The notes under the pieces: model-generated
What the model saw: only the letters and a program-made list of their open reading frames with translations
Told to the model about the DNA's origin: nothing
Databases searched by the model: none
Part shown: piece after piece, positions 44,778-55,034 of the stretch
Position numbering within the stretch: the first letter of the stretch is position 1
Layout of the letters: each line of letters starts with the position of its first letter
Position numbers and translations under genes: made by a program
Assembly (NCBI RefSeq): GCF_000160075.2
Contig: NZ_KI535342.1
Location: forward strand, 1-64,000
Origin: Abiotrophia defectiva ATCC 49176
GTDB lineage: Bacteria > Bacillota > Bacilli > Lactobacillales > Aerococcaceae
Length of the DNA: 64,000 bases
Direction of reading: 5' to 3'

Positions 44778-45062
44778 CTAGTCCTTATCGGCATTGACCG
44801 CATCATACTGCGAGTCGCGTTGGAACTTGGCTACTACATAAGAGCATTCTGCCTTAATCTTCTTGCCTTCAGCCCTCATAGCCGCCACTAAGGTGTCCAG
44901 TAGTTCTTGGGCGACACCCTGGCCACGCAAACTATCGTCCACAAAAGTATGGTCGGCAATGACCACCTTGGGATCCTCTGTCGGCCGATAAGTAATCTCA
45001 GCCACGACCTCTCCCGCTGCATTATAGCCTTCAAAGCCTCTTTCTGTTCTTACAAATTCCAT
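44778..45062 (-). CDS. Small GNAT-type N-acetyltransferase (YjdJ-like)
   Basis: A 94-aa protein with the mini-GNAT pattern: VVAEITYRP, DHTFVDDSLRGQGVAQELLD (the acetyl-CoA-binding RGxGxA loop at about 46-51), KIKAECSYVVAKFQR. This small class (YjdJ/NATD1) lacks the first part of the usual fold. It begins a three-gene unit with the Nudix and YjbR-like genes. AAGGAGG precedes the ATG, and a perfect 26-bp palindrome lies 22 bp further upstream. Confidence 0.87.
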   Translation of the reverse strand: MEFVRTERGFEGYNAAGEVVAEITYRPTEDPKVVIADHTFVDDSLRGQGVAQELLDTLVAAMRAEGKKIKAECSYVVAKFQRDSQYDAVNADKD

Positions 45063-45083
45063 TCTTTCTCCTCCTTATTTTTC

Positions 45084-45109
45084 CCAATATATCATATATG
45101 ATATATTGG
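45084..45109. repeat. Perfect 26-bp palindrome upstream of the GNAT-Nudix-YjbR unit
   Basis: Thirteen-base arms CCAATATATCATA / TATGATATATTGG meet without a spacer. The palindrome holds TATGAT and TATATT, possible -10 elements on the minus strand, so it can serve as operator over the promoter. No T run follows, which argues against a terminator. Confidence 0.7.
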
Positions 45110-45141
45110 TCTTTTCCTGGCTTGATTTTTGAGTCGGCAAA

Positions 45142-45615
45142 TCAGCCTAAGCTCGCCTCTGGCAAGCGATAAACTAGCTGGAACTCTTCGAATACCAGTT
45201 CCTGGTCAGGGGTAAAAACCTGACCGACCAAGCGAAACTCTGCTTCAAAGAAAGACCAGTGGGCCTGGCGCCAATATTCTAGGCTAAGGTCTCCCTCTCC
45301 TTCTTTTCTAGCCCAGGCTTCGGTTACTTCTTCATAGGGTATGGTGACCACCCCCGTAGTCTGAATGACACATTGAGCCTGGTTACGGCTATCCAGAATG
45401 ACGCTATAGCTTCCAACTTCCGGCAGAGGCTCATCCTCCACCTCATAGAGCAATTTGGCTGAACAGGTGGCCGTCTTCTTGCCCGCCAAGACCAGCTGAG
45501 CCAAGGGGTCCGCAATGGCACTGCCCGGTCCACCAAAACTAAAAGCCTCGTAGGGTGTATCCGTCACCAGCCCCTGACGCCTACAAAAATCCTGCCACAT
45601 GACTTCACTGCGCAT
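45142..45615 (-). CDS. ASCH-domain protein
   Basis: A 157-aa protein of the ASCH (PUA-related) superfamily: SFGGPGSAIADPLAQLVLAGKKTATCSAKLLYE, VILDSRNQAQCVIQTT and the terminal VFEEFQLVYRLPE. The G-K-K-T-A-T/S-based pocket suggests nucleotide, nucleoside or RNA binding; some relatives are N4-acetylcytidine amidohydrolases. ATG 45615 is chosen for GGGAGG 8 bp upstream; the longer frame covers the promoter (extended -10 TGTTATAAT at 45644-45652, minus). Separate transcription unit. Confidence 0.85.
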   Translation of the reverse strand: MRSEVMWQDFCRRQGLVTDTPYEAFSFGGPGSAIADPLAQLVLAGKKTATCSAKLLYEVEDEPLPEVGSYSVILDSRNQAQCVIQTTGVVTIPYEEVTEAWARKEGEGDLSLEYWRQAHWSFFEAEFRLVGQVFTPDQELVFEEFQLVYRLPEASLG

Positions 45616-45704
45616 CTTGCTCGCCTCCCAGTCCTTTTCTACTATTATAACATGTTTTACATCATAAATATCCATACCTACTTTAAATCTGTTCATTTTA
45701 GAGC

Positions 45705-45739
45705 ACAAAAAGACGACTAAGCACAACTCACTCAGTCGC
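45705..45739 (-). terminator. Terminator of the MgtC-family gene
   Basis: 9-bp stem with two G-T pairs (ACGACTAAG / CTCAGTCGC) and a 9-nt loop; minus-strand tail TCTTTTTG. It ends the regulator-MgtC unit. Confidence 0.75.
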
Positions 45740-45747
45740 TAAATTAC

Positions 45748-46425
45748 TTATTCTGATATAGATACCAAATGTATTTTTCGGATATCCGGGTGAGTAGCCA
45801 ATTCTTCAATTAATTGGGGCAGAGACAATTCTTCAGGGACATGGACTGTAAAAATGTTTCGGTAAAGTCGTCGTCCTTCTGAGTTTTCTACATCAAATAG
45901 AATATCCGTTAGTTCAATCCCTCGGGACTCAAAGAATTTAGTCAGAAACTCCTTAGTTGCTACCCGATGAATATACTTAATTTCTAGTCGCTTGACATTG
46001 GGCATATGGACAATACGCCGAATCACAGTGAGCGAAAACATAACTGCCACACAAGTCAAGATGGCAATCTCATAATACCCCATCCCGATAGCAATCCCCA
46101 TACCAGCTGTCGTCCACAGCGAGGCCGCTGTAGTCAATCCCGCAACACGTTGTTTAGTAACAATAATAGTTCCACCACCGAGAAAACCAATCCCACTGAC
46201 TATAGGCGCAAGTAGCCTTACTTGGTCAACGTTAATCTCTGGATGCACTTGTAATTTTTCATAGAAAACAGCTGCTTGAATCATCGAAATTGTTGTTGCA
46301 CCAATACATACCAAAATATGAGTCCGCAAACCAGCTGGTCGGTTCTTCTTCTGCCGGTCATATCCTATTAATCCGGCGCACAGAATCGCCATAAAAAGTC
46401 GTAGACTAACCACTTGATAATCCAC
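45748..46425 (-). CDS. MgtC/SapB-family membrane protein
   Basis: A 225-aa inner-membrane protein: four or five hydrophobic helices in the first ~130 residues with the family signatures GYDRQKKNRPAGLRTHILVCIGA, GIGFLGGGTIIV and GLTTAASLWTTAGMGIA, then a cytoplasmic ACT-like C-terminal domain (~140-225). MgtC proteins are linked to magnesium limitation, acid and phosphate homeostasis. GTG start at 46425 lies 1 bp after the stop of the LacI/solute-binding fusion gene, so the two are translated together. That linkage to a sugar-type regulator is unusual. Confidence 0.9.
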   Translation of the reverse strand: MDYQVVSLRLFMAILCAGLIGYDRQKKNRPAGLRTHILVCIGATTISMIQAAVFYEKLQVHPEINVDQVRLLAPIVSGIGFLGGGTIIVTKQRVAGLTTAASLWTTAGMGIAIGMGYYEIAILTCVAVMFSLTVIRRIVHMPNVKRLEIKYIHRVATKEFLTKFFESRGIELTDILFDVENSEGRRLYRNIFTVHVPEELSLPQLIEELATHPDIRKIHLVSISE

Positions 46426-46426
46426 T

Positions 46427-48490
46427 TTATTCCTTCTTTCTTTGCTTTTCTAAGGCTTGCGCTACCGCAGCACCTAGATTCACTTCATTTTGTAAGGCAT
46501 ACTCTTCTGCCCATATCCCAAAGCGAGAACCGGTCTGAAGGTTGGCCCTTAATTGACTTAACCACGGGTATTCAGCTTGGATAACAGGATCATCGACAAC
46601 TGAACTAGTTGGCAATAGCCCACCTAGTAATGCAAGAGGTTTGGCTACTTCATCACTATAGAGCCACTCAAGAAAGTGTCCTACTTCTGGACGTTTAATA
46701 GCAAGTTTAGACACGCAAAGTACTCCACCACCTAAGAGTGGGCGCCCTCCTGGAATGGCTGAAACACCAATATCACTCGAATGGAAATGCGACGCACTCC
46801 CTACTAAATCACTCCCGTAGTTGGAGAAAATAATTTCCATAACAGAATGCCCACTGGCAAAGTTTGCTGCCGCATCTCCCCACCAACCATCGAAAACCTG
46901 CGCGCTATTCGCAAGACTCTCTCGATATGCTTTTAAACACTCTAAGAAGATTTCCGTGTCAGGTGTGGTTTCATCTAACTGATGGGCTTTCTCTAGTAAA
47001 CGCGGAACGAAGTCTGCATAGGTAATTAAGGGGCCACCCTGGATAAGCGAATGCCCCACGAGCCCTTTCTTAAATTGAGCTTCCTGTATGAATTGGCTAA
47101 TTCGGTCAAAAGCCGCAAAAGTCGTTGGCACTGCTAATTGCTCTCGATAACGTTCAAAATACTCTCGTTGTATTAATTTATCTTCAAAAAACTGCTTATG
47201 GTAGAACAACATTTGCAAACTGATATCTAGCGGCAAGGCGTACTGATATCCTGACACATGGGTGTACTCCTTAGGAATCCCTTCTATTAGAGATTGGTTA
47301 ATCCTTGCCACTTGAGGTATAGAATCTAAGCGAGCAAATGCGGACCAATCCACACTTCGCATTCCCGCTATATCCAAACGGACAATATCTGCATCAATCG
47401 GTCCATATTGATTTAGGAGGTCATACATAGCCTCGTAGCCCAATTCTTCAACCTGAACGGGAACTCCACACACTTTTTCATAGCGCTGTGCAATCTTTTT
47501 AATTGCTTGAGTCATTGGCGTCCCAATGGTTAGAAAGCGTAATGGTTTGCTTTCTTCCAATATTAACGGGCTAGAAACGACCGGAATATCGACTGGCAAA
47601 ATTTCAGATTGATAAACTTGTTGACATACTTGTTGTAGGGCGCGATATCCTAGTTGCTTCAAGTTTAATACGCCACCTGGACACTCGTGAAAGGGTGTAA
47701 GTTCACCTAGTACAATCACAGGGCACTTAAGCGGTAAATACAACCAATTACTCAGCTCTTCCAGCTGCTCCTTGTAACTAGGGCTCAATGCAACTACTAT
47801 GTCATTTTCTGTCAAGTCGTCGAGTATATCGGCTAGTTCAATCCACTTATAATCTCCTTCAATTCCAATGACAGTTATCTCACTTTCAGGTAAAAGTGAC
47901 TGAATTAAAGATTCATAGGCGACCTGAAAGCCCTGCCGATCGCTCAATACAACCACTCGCTGGTTCCCATCAACCCAAGCTCTTAGCATATGACCAACCG
48001 TCTCCTGATTAAAATCGATATAGTATACGCGAGAGGATAGAGGTTGCTCTGCTATTAGACAGTCTACCAAAAGTAAAGGGGTGTCAGCTTTATAATTGTC
48101 CAAAATTGCCTGCTTCGGCGCCGCCCCAAGGCAAAAAATTGCGCTCGGTATTGCAGTAGCCAACTGTTCTACAAGATTATCTAAGTCTTGACGCATCCGA
48201 AAATAGGTCAACTCAATTTTATAGTCGGTGCCACTTATAGCGAGATAGGCACCAGAAACAAAGGAATCATATTTTCGTCTCAATTCAAATGGGATAATCA
48301 AATGGATAACCTTTGACATCCCCTTACGTAAGGTTTGCGCTGACTCGTTGACATAATATCCTAATGCTCTAGCAGCATCCTCAACCAGCTTAATTTTCTT
48401 AGCGCTCACATTCCCGCGCTTATTTAATACATTCGAAACCGTCCCGTGTGATACGCCAGCTTTGCGCGCAATATCATCCATCGTTGCCAT
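46427..48490 (-). CDS. LacI-type regulator fused to a solute-binding domain
   Basis: A 687-aa cytoplasmic protein with three parts. Residues 1-60 are a LacI helix-turn-helix (TMDDIARKAGVSHGTVSNVL, hinge LGYYVNESAQTLRKG). Residues ~60-310 are a LacI/PBP1 ligand domain. Residues ~316-687 look like an extracellular solute-binding protein (start PLRFLTIGTPMTQAIKKIAQRY, GYQYALPLDISLQMLFYHKQFFED, GGWWGD-like middle, GVSAIPGGRPLLGGGVLCVSK, WLYSDEVAKPLALLGGLLPTS), with no signal peptide. ATG 48490 is chosen for GAGGTG 6 bp upstream. It follows the AfuABC-like permease, after a terminator and with its own extended -10 promoter, and is coupled to mgtC. It likely senses two ligands, or one ligand with the second domain, and controls the adjacent transporter-phosphodiesterase operon. 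Confidence 0.85.
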   Translation of the reverse strand: MATMDDIARKAGVSHGTVSNVLNKRGNVSAKKIKLVEDAARALGYYVNESAQTLRKGMSKVIHLIIPFELRRKYDSFVSGAYLAISGTDYKIELTYFRMRQDLDNLVEQLATAIPSAIFCLGAAPKQAILDNYKADTPLLLVDCLIAEQPLSSRVYYIDFNQETVGHMLRAWVDGNQRVVVLSDRQGFQVAYESLIQSLLPESEITVIGIEGDYKWIELADILDDLTENDIVVALSPSYKEQLEELSNWLYLPLKCPVIVLGELTPFHECPGGVLNLKQLGYRALQQVCQQVYQSEILPVDIPVVSSPLILEESKPLRFLTIGTPMTQAIKKIAQRYEKVCGVPVQVEELGYEAMYDLLNQYGPIDADIVRLDIAGMRSVDWSAFARLDSIPQVARINQSLIEGIPKEYTHVSGYQYALPLDISLQMLFYHKQFFEDKLIQREYFERYREQLAVPTTFAAFDRISQFIQEAQFKKGLVGHSLIQGGPLITYADFVPRLLEKAHQLDETTPDTEIFLECLKAYRESLANSAQVFDGWWGDAAANFASGHSVMEIIFSNYGSDLVGSASHFHSSDIGVSAIPGGRPLLGGGVLCVSKLAIKRPEVGHFLEWLYSDEVAKPLALLGGLLPTSSVVDDPVIQAEYPWLSQLRANLQTGSRFGIWAEEYALQNEVNLGAAVAQALEKQRKKE

Positions 48491-48512
48491 TCCCATCACC
48501 TCACTAACACAA

Positions 48513-48521
48513 ATTATAGCA
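48513..48521 (-). promoter_or_regulatory. Extended -10 promoter of the fusion regulator gene
   Basis: Minus strand TGC-TATAAT (48521-48513), a consensus extended -10, 23 bp before the ATG. The -35 position falls in the tail of the preceding terminator and is poor. Confidence 0.6.
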
Positions 48522-48534
48522 CGCACTTATGAAA

Positions 48535-48564
48535 AAATCAGCATAACTACAGCTGCAGTTATGC
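48535..48564 (-). terminator. Terminator after the AfuB-like permease
   Basis: 24-nt inverted repeat (48541-48564) with 11 of 12 pairs matching (GCATAACTxCAG arms), minus-strand tail GATTTTTTC. It partly separates the transport operon from the regulator-mgtC unit. Confidence 0.82.
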
Positions 48565-48599
48565 CGATTTATCGCTCATATTACTGAACCAATCGCCAA

Positions 48600-50306
48600 T
48601 TACTTACGTAGCTTCTTCGGTGGTTTCCGATCCTTAGTACGCGTTAAGTATAGTGAGGTTGATGTCATAATCATTAAGACCACTGTATAGACGAAAATCA
48701 TGGCCTTGGCACTAGTCGTAGCCGTTTCCGTACTTGCCGACCGCACGACAATTCCCAACGGAGTGAAAAGCGGATGGTAAAGGAAAACGGATAGGTCGTA
48801 ATCCGCTAACAGAGAATTAAAATTGAGCGCCATTACTGACATGAGCACCGGTAGCAAGAATGGAATAATCACCCGCGTCATGGTATAGAAGGTTGACGCC
48901 CCCATGCTCTTAGCGGCCTCTTCCATATTATTATCAATACTGAAGAAAGCAGCCCTCGTCATCCGATATGAGAATGGCATTTTCACTACTACATATGCAA
49001 TTAGCATAATCGCCAAGGTTCCAATCAGCACTCGATTGAATACAACAGCTTGCGGGTTATTGAAATAAAAGAGAAAGGCTACAGCAATCATGGTGTTTGG
49101 CAAAATCCATGGCATTAAAGCGCCCCATTGAAATAGCTTGTCTACTTTGTACTCAGCCTTATGAACTAACCGGGCAATAACAACCCCCAAGAGCGTCACA
49201 ATCACTGCAGCCAAAGCAGCATACACAATGCTGACTACATATGGCATAAAAGATTCCGCATTGGTAAAGAGTTGGCTATAGTTTTTCAAGGTGAAATTAC
49301 TAAAATCAAGTTGCCCTTTTTCAATAGCCACTGGGTCTTGGAAGGAGAACAAGATAATTAGCACTACCGGTAGCATATAGATTAAGAACAGAACATATGC
49401 CACTAAATGAGCAATTGCATTCCACAGAGGAGATTCAATCTTTTGCTTTTTGAGTCGAGCCTTCGTCTTGCTTATTGAGATGTAATTCCCATTCCGCTCA
49501 ATACGACTTAGTACTACTAGAAGTGTAATTGTCATAATAGCTAAGAAAATTGCTAAGACCGCTGCAATATCTTTTGAACTACTAGACTTGGCAAAAGTGA
49601 TAATCATAGGGTTAATGGTTTGGAAGTCCGCTCCCCCTACAATCAGCGGCGCCGAAACTGCCGATAGCCCCGATAAGAAAGTAAAGATCGTCAAGGCAAA
49701 AAGAGTTGGTTTCAGGGTTGGTAAAACTATCTTCCAGAAAACTGTGAAAGGCTTAGCCCCCATATTTCGCGCTGCTTCAATCGTGTGGTAGTCTACGTTT
49801 CGAACTGCACTAGTTAAAAACATAATATGGTTGGAAGTACTAGAAAAAGTTGCTACAAAGAGTACAGCTGCGAATCCTACAAACCATTGCCGATTAAATC
49901 CCGGAATAAAGCTTGCCATCGCATTAGTTAAGAAGCCAGTATCCCCATATAGGAATTTGTAGCCAGTAACTAAGACAACCCCACCATATATCAAAGAGGT
50001 CATATAGCCTATCTTAAGCATTTTTGCCCCTTTCAGATCCCAGTACTCGGTAAATAGAACTACTAAAGTCCCTACCACATTAATAGTGACCACCATAGAG
50101 CATGCTAAAATAAAACTATTAAAAATACTCTTTAGAGCTCGTTCAGATTTCAGGACTTTTTCAATCGCTCTAAAGGATACTTGTCCGTTATTGACGAAGA
50201 CTGTATAGAGCAAATTAAAGTTAGGCAAGACAATAAAGGCCAGAATCAGCCAAACTAGCAATAAGCGCAAAGCAATCTTCTGTACGATTTTACGGTCGAA
50301 TTTCAT
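48600..50306 (-). CDS. Fused ABC transporter permease, AfuB/iron(III)-type
   Basis: A 568-aa polytopic protein with about twelve hydrophobic helices, formed by two homologous MetI-like permease halves. Each has an EAA loop that contacts the ATPase: [20 protein letters not shown] (~residues 180-200) and [19 protein letters not shown] (~465-485). This duplicated design is that of FbpB/AfuB permeases, of which AfuABC is known to import sugar phosphates and others import ferric iron or phosphonates. AGGAGG precedes the ATG. It lies 11 bp after the ATPase gene. Confidence 0.9.
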   Translation of the reverse strand: MKFDRKIVQKIALRLLLVWLILAFIVLPNFNLLYTVFVNNGQVSFRAIEKVLKSERALKSIFNSFILACSMVVTINVVGTLVVLFTEYWDLKGAKMLKIGYMTSLIYGGVVLVTGYKFLYGDTGFLTNAMASFIPGFNRQWFVGFAAVLFVATFSSTSNHIMFLTSAVRNVDYHTIEAARNMGAKPFTVFWKIVLPTLKPTLFALTIFTFLSGLSAVSAPLIVGGADFQTINPMIITFAKSSSSKDIAAVLAIFLAIMTITLLVVLSRIERNGNYISISKTKARLKKQKIESPLWNAIAHLVAYVLFLIYMLPVVLIILFSFQDPVAIEKGQLDFSNFTLKNYSQLFTNAESFMPYVVSIVYAALAAVIVTLLGVVIARLVHKAEYKVDKLFQWGALMPWILPNTMIAVAFLFYFNNPQAVVFNRVLIGTLAIMLIAYVVVKMPFSYRMTRAAFFSIDNNMEEAAKSMGASTFYTMTRVIIPFLLPVLMSVMALNFNSLLADYDLSVFLYHPLFTPLGIVVRSASTETATTSAKAMIFVYTVVLMIMTSTSLYLTRTKDRKPPKKLRK

Positions 50307-50317
50307 AGGAGTACCTC

Positions 50318-51325
50318 CTAAAACTGCAGAATATCTGCAGGATTCATAAAGACAGAAATTTCAGACCCAATCTCACGTTTAGAGAATCCATCATTTTTAT
50401 CTATAATATGAATATGCTTCCCATTGGTTAATTTGACGGTGTACTTGAGAAGAATACCATCAAATTCCATATCCAAGACAACCCCTTTAGTCTCCACATC
50501 ATTTGGATAGTCTCGATTGAAACGTACACGTTCCAATCTAATATAGCCGGCCTTATCCTTAAAGGTATGGCCTGAAGATTGGCTTAGCATCAGCATCGTG
50601 CCCTCATCAAGACGATTGTTGTCTCCAATAAAGTCACAAACAAACTCTGTTTGAGATGCGTTATAAACTTCACTCGGTGTCCCGACTTGTTCAATTTTCC
50701 CGTTATCGAAAACGGCTATGCGGTCAGAAAGTGTCAAGGCCTCTTCTTGATCATGCGTAACATACAAAGTCGTAATTTTGAAGTCCTTTTGGAGCCTCTT
50801 GAGTTCCTTACGCAAATCAACCCGAAGCTTAGCATCTAAGTTGGATAGAGGTTCATCAAGGCAGAGAATCTTAGGCTCTAAAACAAGTGCACGCGCTAGC
50901 GCCACACGTTGTTGTTGTCCCCCAGATAGTTCCGAGACATTGCGCTGCAATTGCTTCTCGGTAATCTTAATTTTCTTAGCAACTTCATTTACTTTCTCAC
51001 GGATAATTTCCGGTTTCATCTTCTTGACTTTGAGACCAAAAGCAATATTTTCGTATACTGTCATAGTTGGGAAGAGGGCATATGACTGGAAGACAATCCC
51101 AATCTCTCGGGCTTCAGGCTCTAATCGTGTGACATCTCGGCCTCCTACTTCAATCTTACCGCGCGTTGGAATATTAAAGCCCACCAGGGCGCGCAAGGTC
51201 GTTGACTTGCCACAACCTGAAGGGCCCAAGAAGGTGAAAAATTCACCTTCTTGAATCTCTAAATTCAGGTTGTCCACAGCCACAAAATCACCATAACTGA
51301 TTTGGATATCTGTGAACTTGATCAT
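50318..51325 (-). CDS. ABC transporter ATP-binding protein (AfuC/PotA-type)
   Basis: A 335-aa ATPase: Walker [10 protein letters not shown] (34-42), Q-loop FQSYALFP, signature [15 protein letters not shown], Walker [13 protein letters not shown], switch H in VTHDQEE, then a TOBE-like C-terminal domain (~240-335). It energises the 48600 permease. GAGGAG precedes the ATG. Gap of 39 bp to the binding-protein gene. Confidence 0.93.
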   Translation of the reverse strand: MIKFTDIQISYGDFVAVDNLNLEIQEGEFFTFLGPSGCGKSTTLRALVGFNIPTRGKIEVGGRDVTRLEPEAREIGIVFQSYALFPTMTVYENIAFGLKVKKMKPEIIREKVNEVAKKIKITEKQLQRNVSELSGGQQQRVALARALVLEPKILCLDEPLSNLDAKLRVDLRKELKRLQKDFKITTLYVTHDQEEALTLSDRIAVFDNGKIEQVGTPSEVYNASQTEFVCDFIGDNNRLDEGTMLMLSQSSGHTFKDKAGYIRLERVRFNRDYPNDVETKGVVLDMEFDGILLKYTVKLTNGKHIHIIDKNDGFSKREIGSEISVFMNPADILQF

Positions 51326-51364
51326 TGTGTAATCTCCTCTTCTTGTTTATAGCCTAAACGTTGA

Positions 51365-52393
51365 TTATTGGATAAATTCTAGGGTAACCTTTTCTACCCA
51401 TTGGTCAATGTGTTGACCAACAAATTCCCAGTCAATATCTTGTTGTTTAGTCTTTGAAGCAAACTCTTTAACGTAATCTGGAGCTTTTTCCAAAGCCTTT
51501 TTATTCGCAGGAATTGTACCGAATTGATTGCTCCAAGCCAATTGTGTTTCGGCGCTACCGAACCAATTGATGAATTCCTCAGCTAATTCTGCTTTCTTAG
51601 AGTTTTTAACAATCCCTAAATGTTCAGAAACGAAAGGCATCCCGATTTCTGGTTGCATAAATTGCATTTTAACGTTGCGTTCTTTCTCTAGTTGAAGTAA
51701 GCCGTTCCCCCACATTTGACCGTACTTGTACTTACCTTCAATAATGGCGGTGCGGTGATCTTCCCCTTCAGTATAGATATGGGCATTTTGAATATATTTC
51801 TTAACTACTTCCCATCCTTCTTCTGATACTCCAAGCTCACCATCTTTGTCTGCGTAACGCGCTAGGATACTAGCCAAAATCATTTTTGGCGTCCCACCTG
51901 AGAGAGCAAAAATCCCGTACTGATCTTTATACTTAGGATCTGTTAAATCAGTCCAGTCTTTCGGCATAGTTTGCGATTCATTCCCCATCAAAACCAATGG
52001 CACGACCGTAATTGGCCAATAGTTTCCGTCTGGGTCTGCGAGCCCCTCAGTTACTTCATCTGCCCAAGCCGGCTTATATGGTTTCAAAACATCTTCTTTT
52101 TTAAGCTTATTATATTCGATAACATTTAAGCCAAAAGTTACATCTGCAATTGAATTATTTTTTTCCCCAATTAATCTATCAGCAATCTCCCCACCGGGAA
52201 CTTCAACAATTTTAATTTTAAACCCTGCTTCTGCAGCTTTTTCAATTAACCAATCGCCACGTCCGCTAGATACTGCATTCGAGTAAACAACGAGCTCTTG
52301 CGACTTGTCTGCTTCAGCTTGAACTGCAGTAACACTTGCAACCGTTGAGAATACTGCTAACCCAGCAAACAACATCTTTAACTTCTTAAACAT
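51365..52393 (-). CDS. Extracellular solute-binding protein, AfuA/iron(III)-type
   Basis: A 342-aa exported type-2 binding protein: signal peptide 1-26 (cleavage VQA-EA), then ELVVYSNAVSSGRGDWLIEKAAEAGFKIKIVEVPGGEIADRL, the AfuA/FbpA start. YWPITVVPLVLMGN, DLTDPKYKDQYGIF and NSKKAELAEEFINWF are typical of the fold. No lipobox cysteine is present. The ATG at 52393 follows AAGGAGG, while the longer frame lies in the GDPD gene. It is 11 bp after the phosphodiesterase gene. The ligand could be a phosphorylated sugar or glycerophosphodiester, judging by the neighbour. Confidence 0.9.
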   Translation of the reverse strand: MFKKLKMLFAGLAVFSTVASVTAVQAEADKSQELVVYSNAVSSGRGDWLIEKAAEAGFKIKIVEVPGGEIADRLIGEKNNSIADVTFGLNVIEYNKLKKEDVLKPYKPAWADEVTEGLADPDGNYWPITVVPLVLMGNESQTMPKDWTDLTDPKYKDQYGIFALSGGTPKMILASILARYADKDGELGVSEEGWEVVKKYIQNAHIYTEGEDHRTAIIEGKYKYGQMWGNGLLQLEKERNVKMQFMQPEIGMPFVSEHLGIVKNSKKAELAEEFINWFGSAETQLAWSNQFGTIPANKKALEKAPDYVKEFASKTKQQDIDWEFVGQHIDQWVEKVTLEFIQ

Positions 52394-52404
52394 TTTAATC
52401 CTCC

Positions 52405-53241
52405 TTATTTTTGGCAGTTCTGGCGATAAGCTGCGAGCAGAAATGGCCAGTCTGTTTGAATAACATCTGGACGATGTGCCACAATATGTCCCCATCCCTC
52501 TGATGGATTGAGAACGGCTTGGTCCTCGTCAAATTGATAAAAAAGATTGTGTCTTACTCCAATATTAATACCGTTAAGTAACACTAGGTATCCAGCTTCA
52601 CGGAGCGAAGATCGCCAATCAGCAGCAAGCAGAGGTGAATTTTCCTCTGTCGGCAATAACTCCGCTCCAATACAATGAACATAAGGATAAGCATCAAAAT
52701 AGGACATGTCCATTTGTTCGCGTAAAATCGGCATGTAAAACACATCGAGTCTATGCGAATTCAACTTATCCAACAGTTCATCTTCTAGTGGACTTTTGAA
52801 GAATACGCGATCTAGTGTTTGTGTATCTACAAATAGTCTCATAAAAGCTGGGTCGTCCCAATAAAACCATGAACGGTCAATGTTTACCAGCCCATCAGCT
52901 GGCAACCAAGCAAGAAAATCACTCAGCTTCTCTAGATGATATCCCGAATCATCACCAATCCCATTCAAATAAGCGAGTGCATCAATCTCAGCGCTAGTCA
53001 ATTTTTCTAACGAGCCATTTTCTACCCCTAGTAATCTTTTCTCGTTGTTATGATGGAACAAATAGTAGACCCCATCTTTAGAACGAGCAATATCTACCTC
53101 TACTAAATCTGAGCCTAACTGATAGGCCAACTGAGTAGACTTTATCGTATTTTCAGGGATGTTTCCTCCTCTCATACCACGATGGGTTAAGATTAAGAAT
53201 CCTTTTTCTCTTAACCGTTGATGAAATAATGTGTCCTTCAT
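52405..53241 (-). CDS. Glycerophosphodiester phosphodiesterase family protein
   Basis: A 278-aa cytoplasmic TIM-barrel phosphodiesterase, cutting glycerophosphodiesters to glycerol 3-phosphate and an alcohol. Motifs: THRG (H20, R21), IPENT (E30), LVEVDIARSKDG (E49, D51) and FHHN (H63), where most relatives have HD. The late barrel motif H-R-P-D-V-I-Q-T-D-W is also present. There is no signal peptide, so the substrate must enter first. ATG 53241 follows GAGGAGGAG. First gene of the operon with the AfuABC-like importer; strong promoter with LacI-type operator and cre upstream. Confidence 0.9.
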   Translation of the reverse strand: MKDTLFHQRLREKGFLILTHRGMRGGNIPENTIKSTQLAYQLGSDLVEVDIARSKDGVYYLFHHNNEKRLLGVENGSLEKLTSAEIDALAYLNGIGDDSGYHLEKLSDFLAWLPADGLVNIDRSWFYWDDPAFMRLFVDTQTLDRVFFKSPLEDELLDKLNSHRLDVFYMPILREQMDMSYFDAYPYVHCIGAELLPTEENSPLLAADWRSSLREAGYLVLLNGINIGVRHNLFYQFDEDQAVLNPSEGWGHIVAHRPDVIQTDWPFLLAAYRQNCQK

Positions 53242-53260
53242 CAATACTCCTCCTCAAAAC

Positions 53261-53274
53261 AGAAAACGCTAACA
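53261..53274 (+). promoter_or_regulatory. cre site downstream of the GDPD-operon promoter
   Basis: AGAAAACGCTAACA matches 13 of 14 cre positions and lies about +9 to +22 from the expected start, so CcpA could block elongation. It overlaps the 53267-53284 palindrome. Confidence 0.6.
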
Positions 53275-53284
53275 ATTGTTTACG
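53267..53284. promoter_or_regulatory. Probable LacI-type operator of the GDPD-importer operon
   Basis: CGCTAACAATTGTTTACG is an 18-bp palindrome with 7 of 9 pairs matched and a perfect AACAATTGTT centre. It covers the transcription start. The LacI HTH of the 46427-48490 fusion is the obvious candidate to bind. CcpA, also LacI family, is the alternative for the left part. Confidence 0.55.
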
Positions 53285-53289
53285 AATTC

Positions 53290-53318
53290 ATTTTACACGC
53301 ATTTTTGACTCGTGTCAA
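53290..53318 (-). promoter_or_regulatory. Promoter of the GDPD-importer operon
   Basis: Minus strand TTGACA (53318-53313), 17-bp spacer, TAAAAT (53295-53290). Confidence 0.82.
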
Positions 53319-53423
53319 CTATTTTTTGTAAGGGTATTCTTGAGTGCGGGTAAAGCTCCTAACTATCGTGTTTATAGCGCTAATTTCCAAGTAGATTCGT
53401 TAAACCCTCCTCTTACTTCAAGT

Positions 53424-53456
53424 AAAAAAAGAGGACTTATATAGAAGTCCTCTTTT
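53424..53456 (-). terminator. Terminator of lysS
   Basis: Perfect 12-bp stem AAAAGAGGACTT / AAGTCCTCTTTT with a 6-nt loop; the minus strand continues with Ts. Confidence 0.93.
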
Positions 53457-53468
53457 GACACACTTATT

Positions 53469-54977
<1,509 letters not shown>

Positions 54978-55034
54978 TTAATTTCCTCCTAGTGCTGTCT
55001 TGACGGCTCTTATCAAAAAAGCCCATACGTCTTT

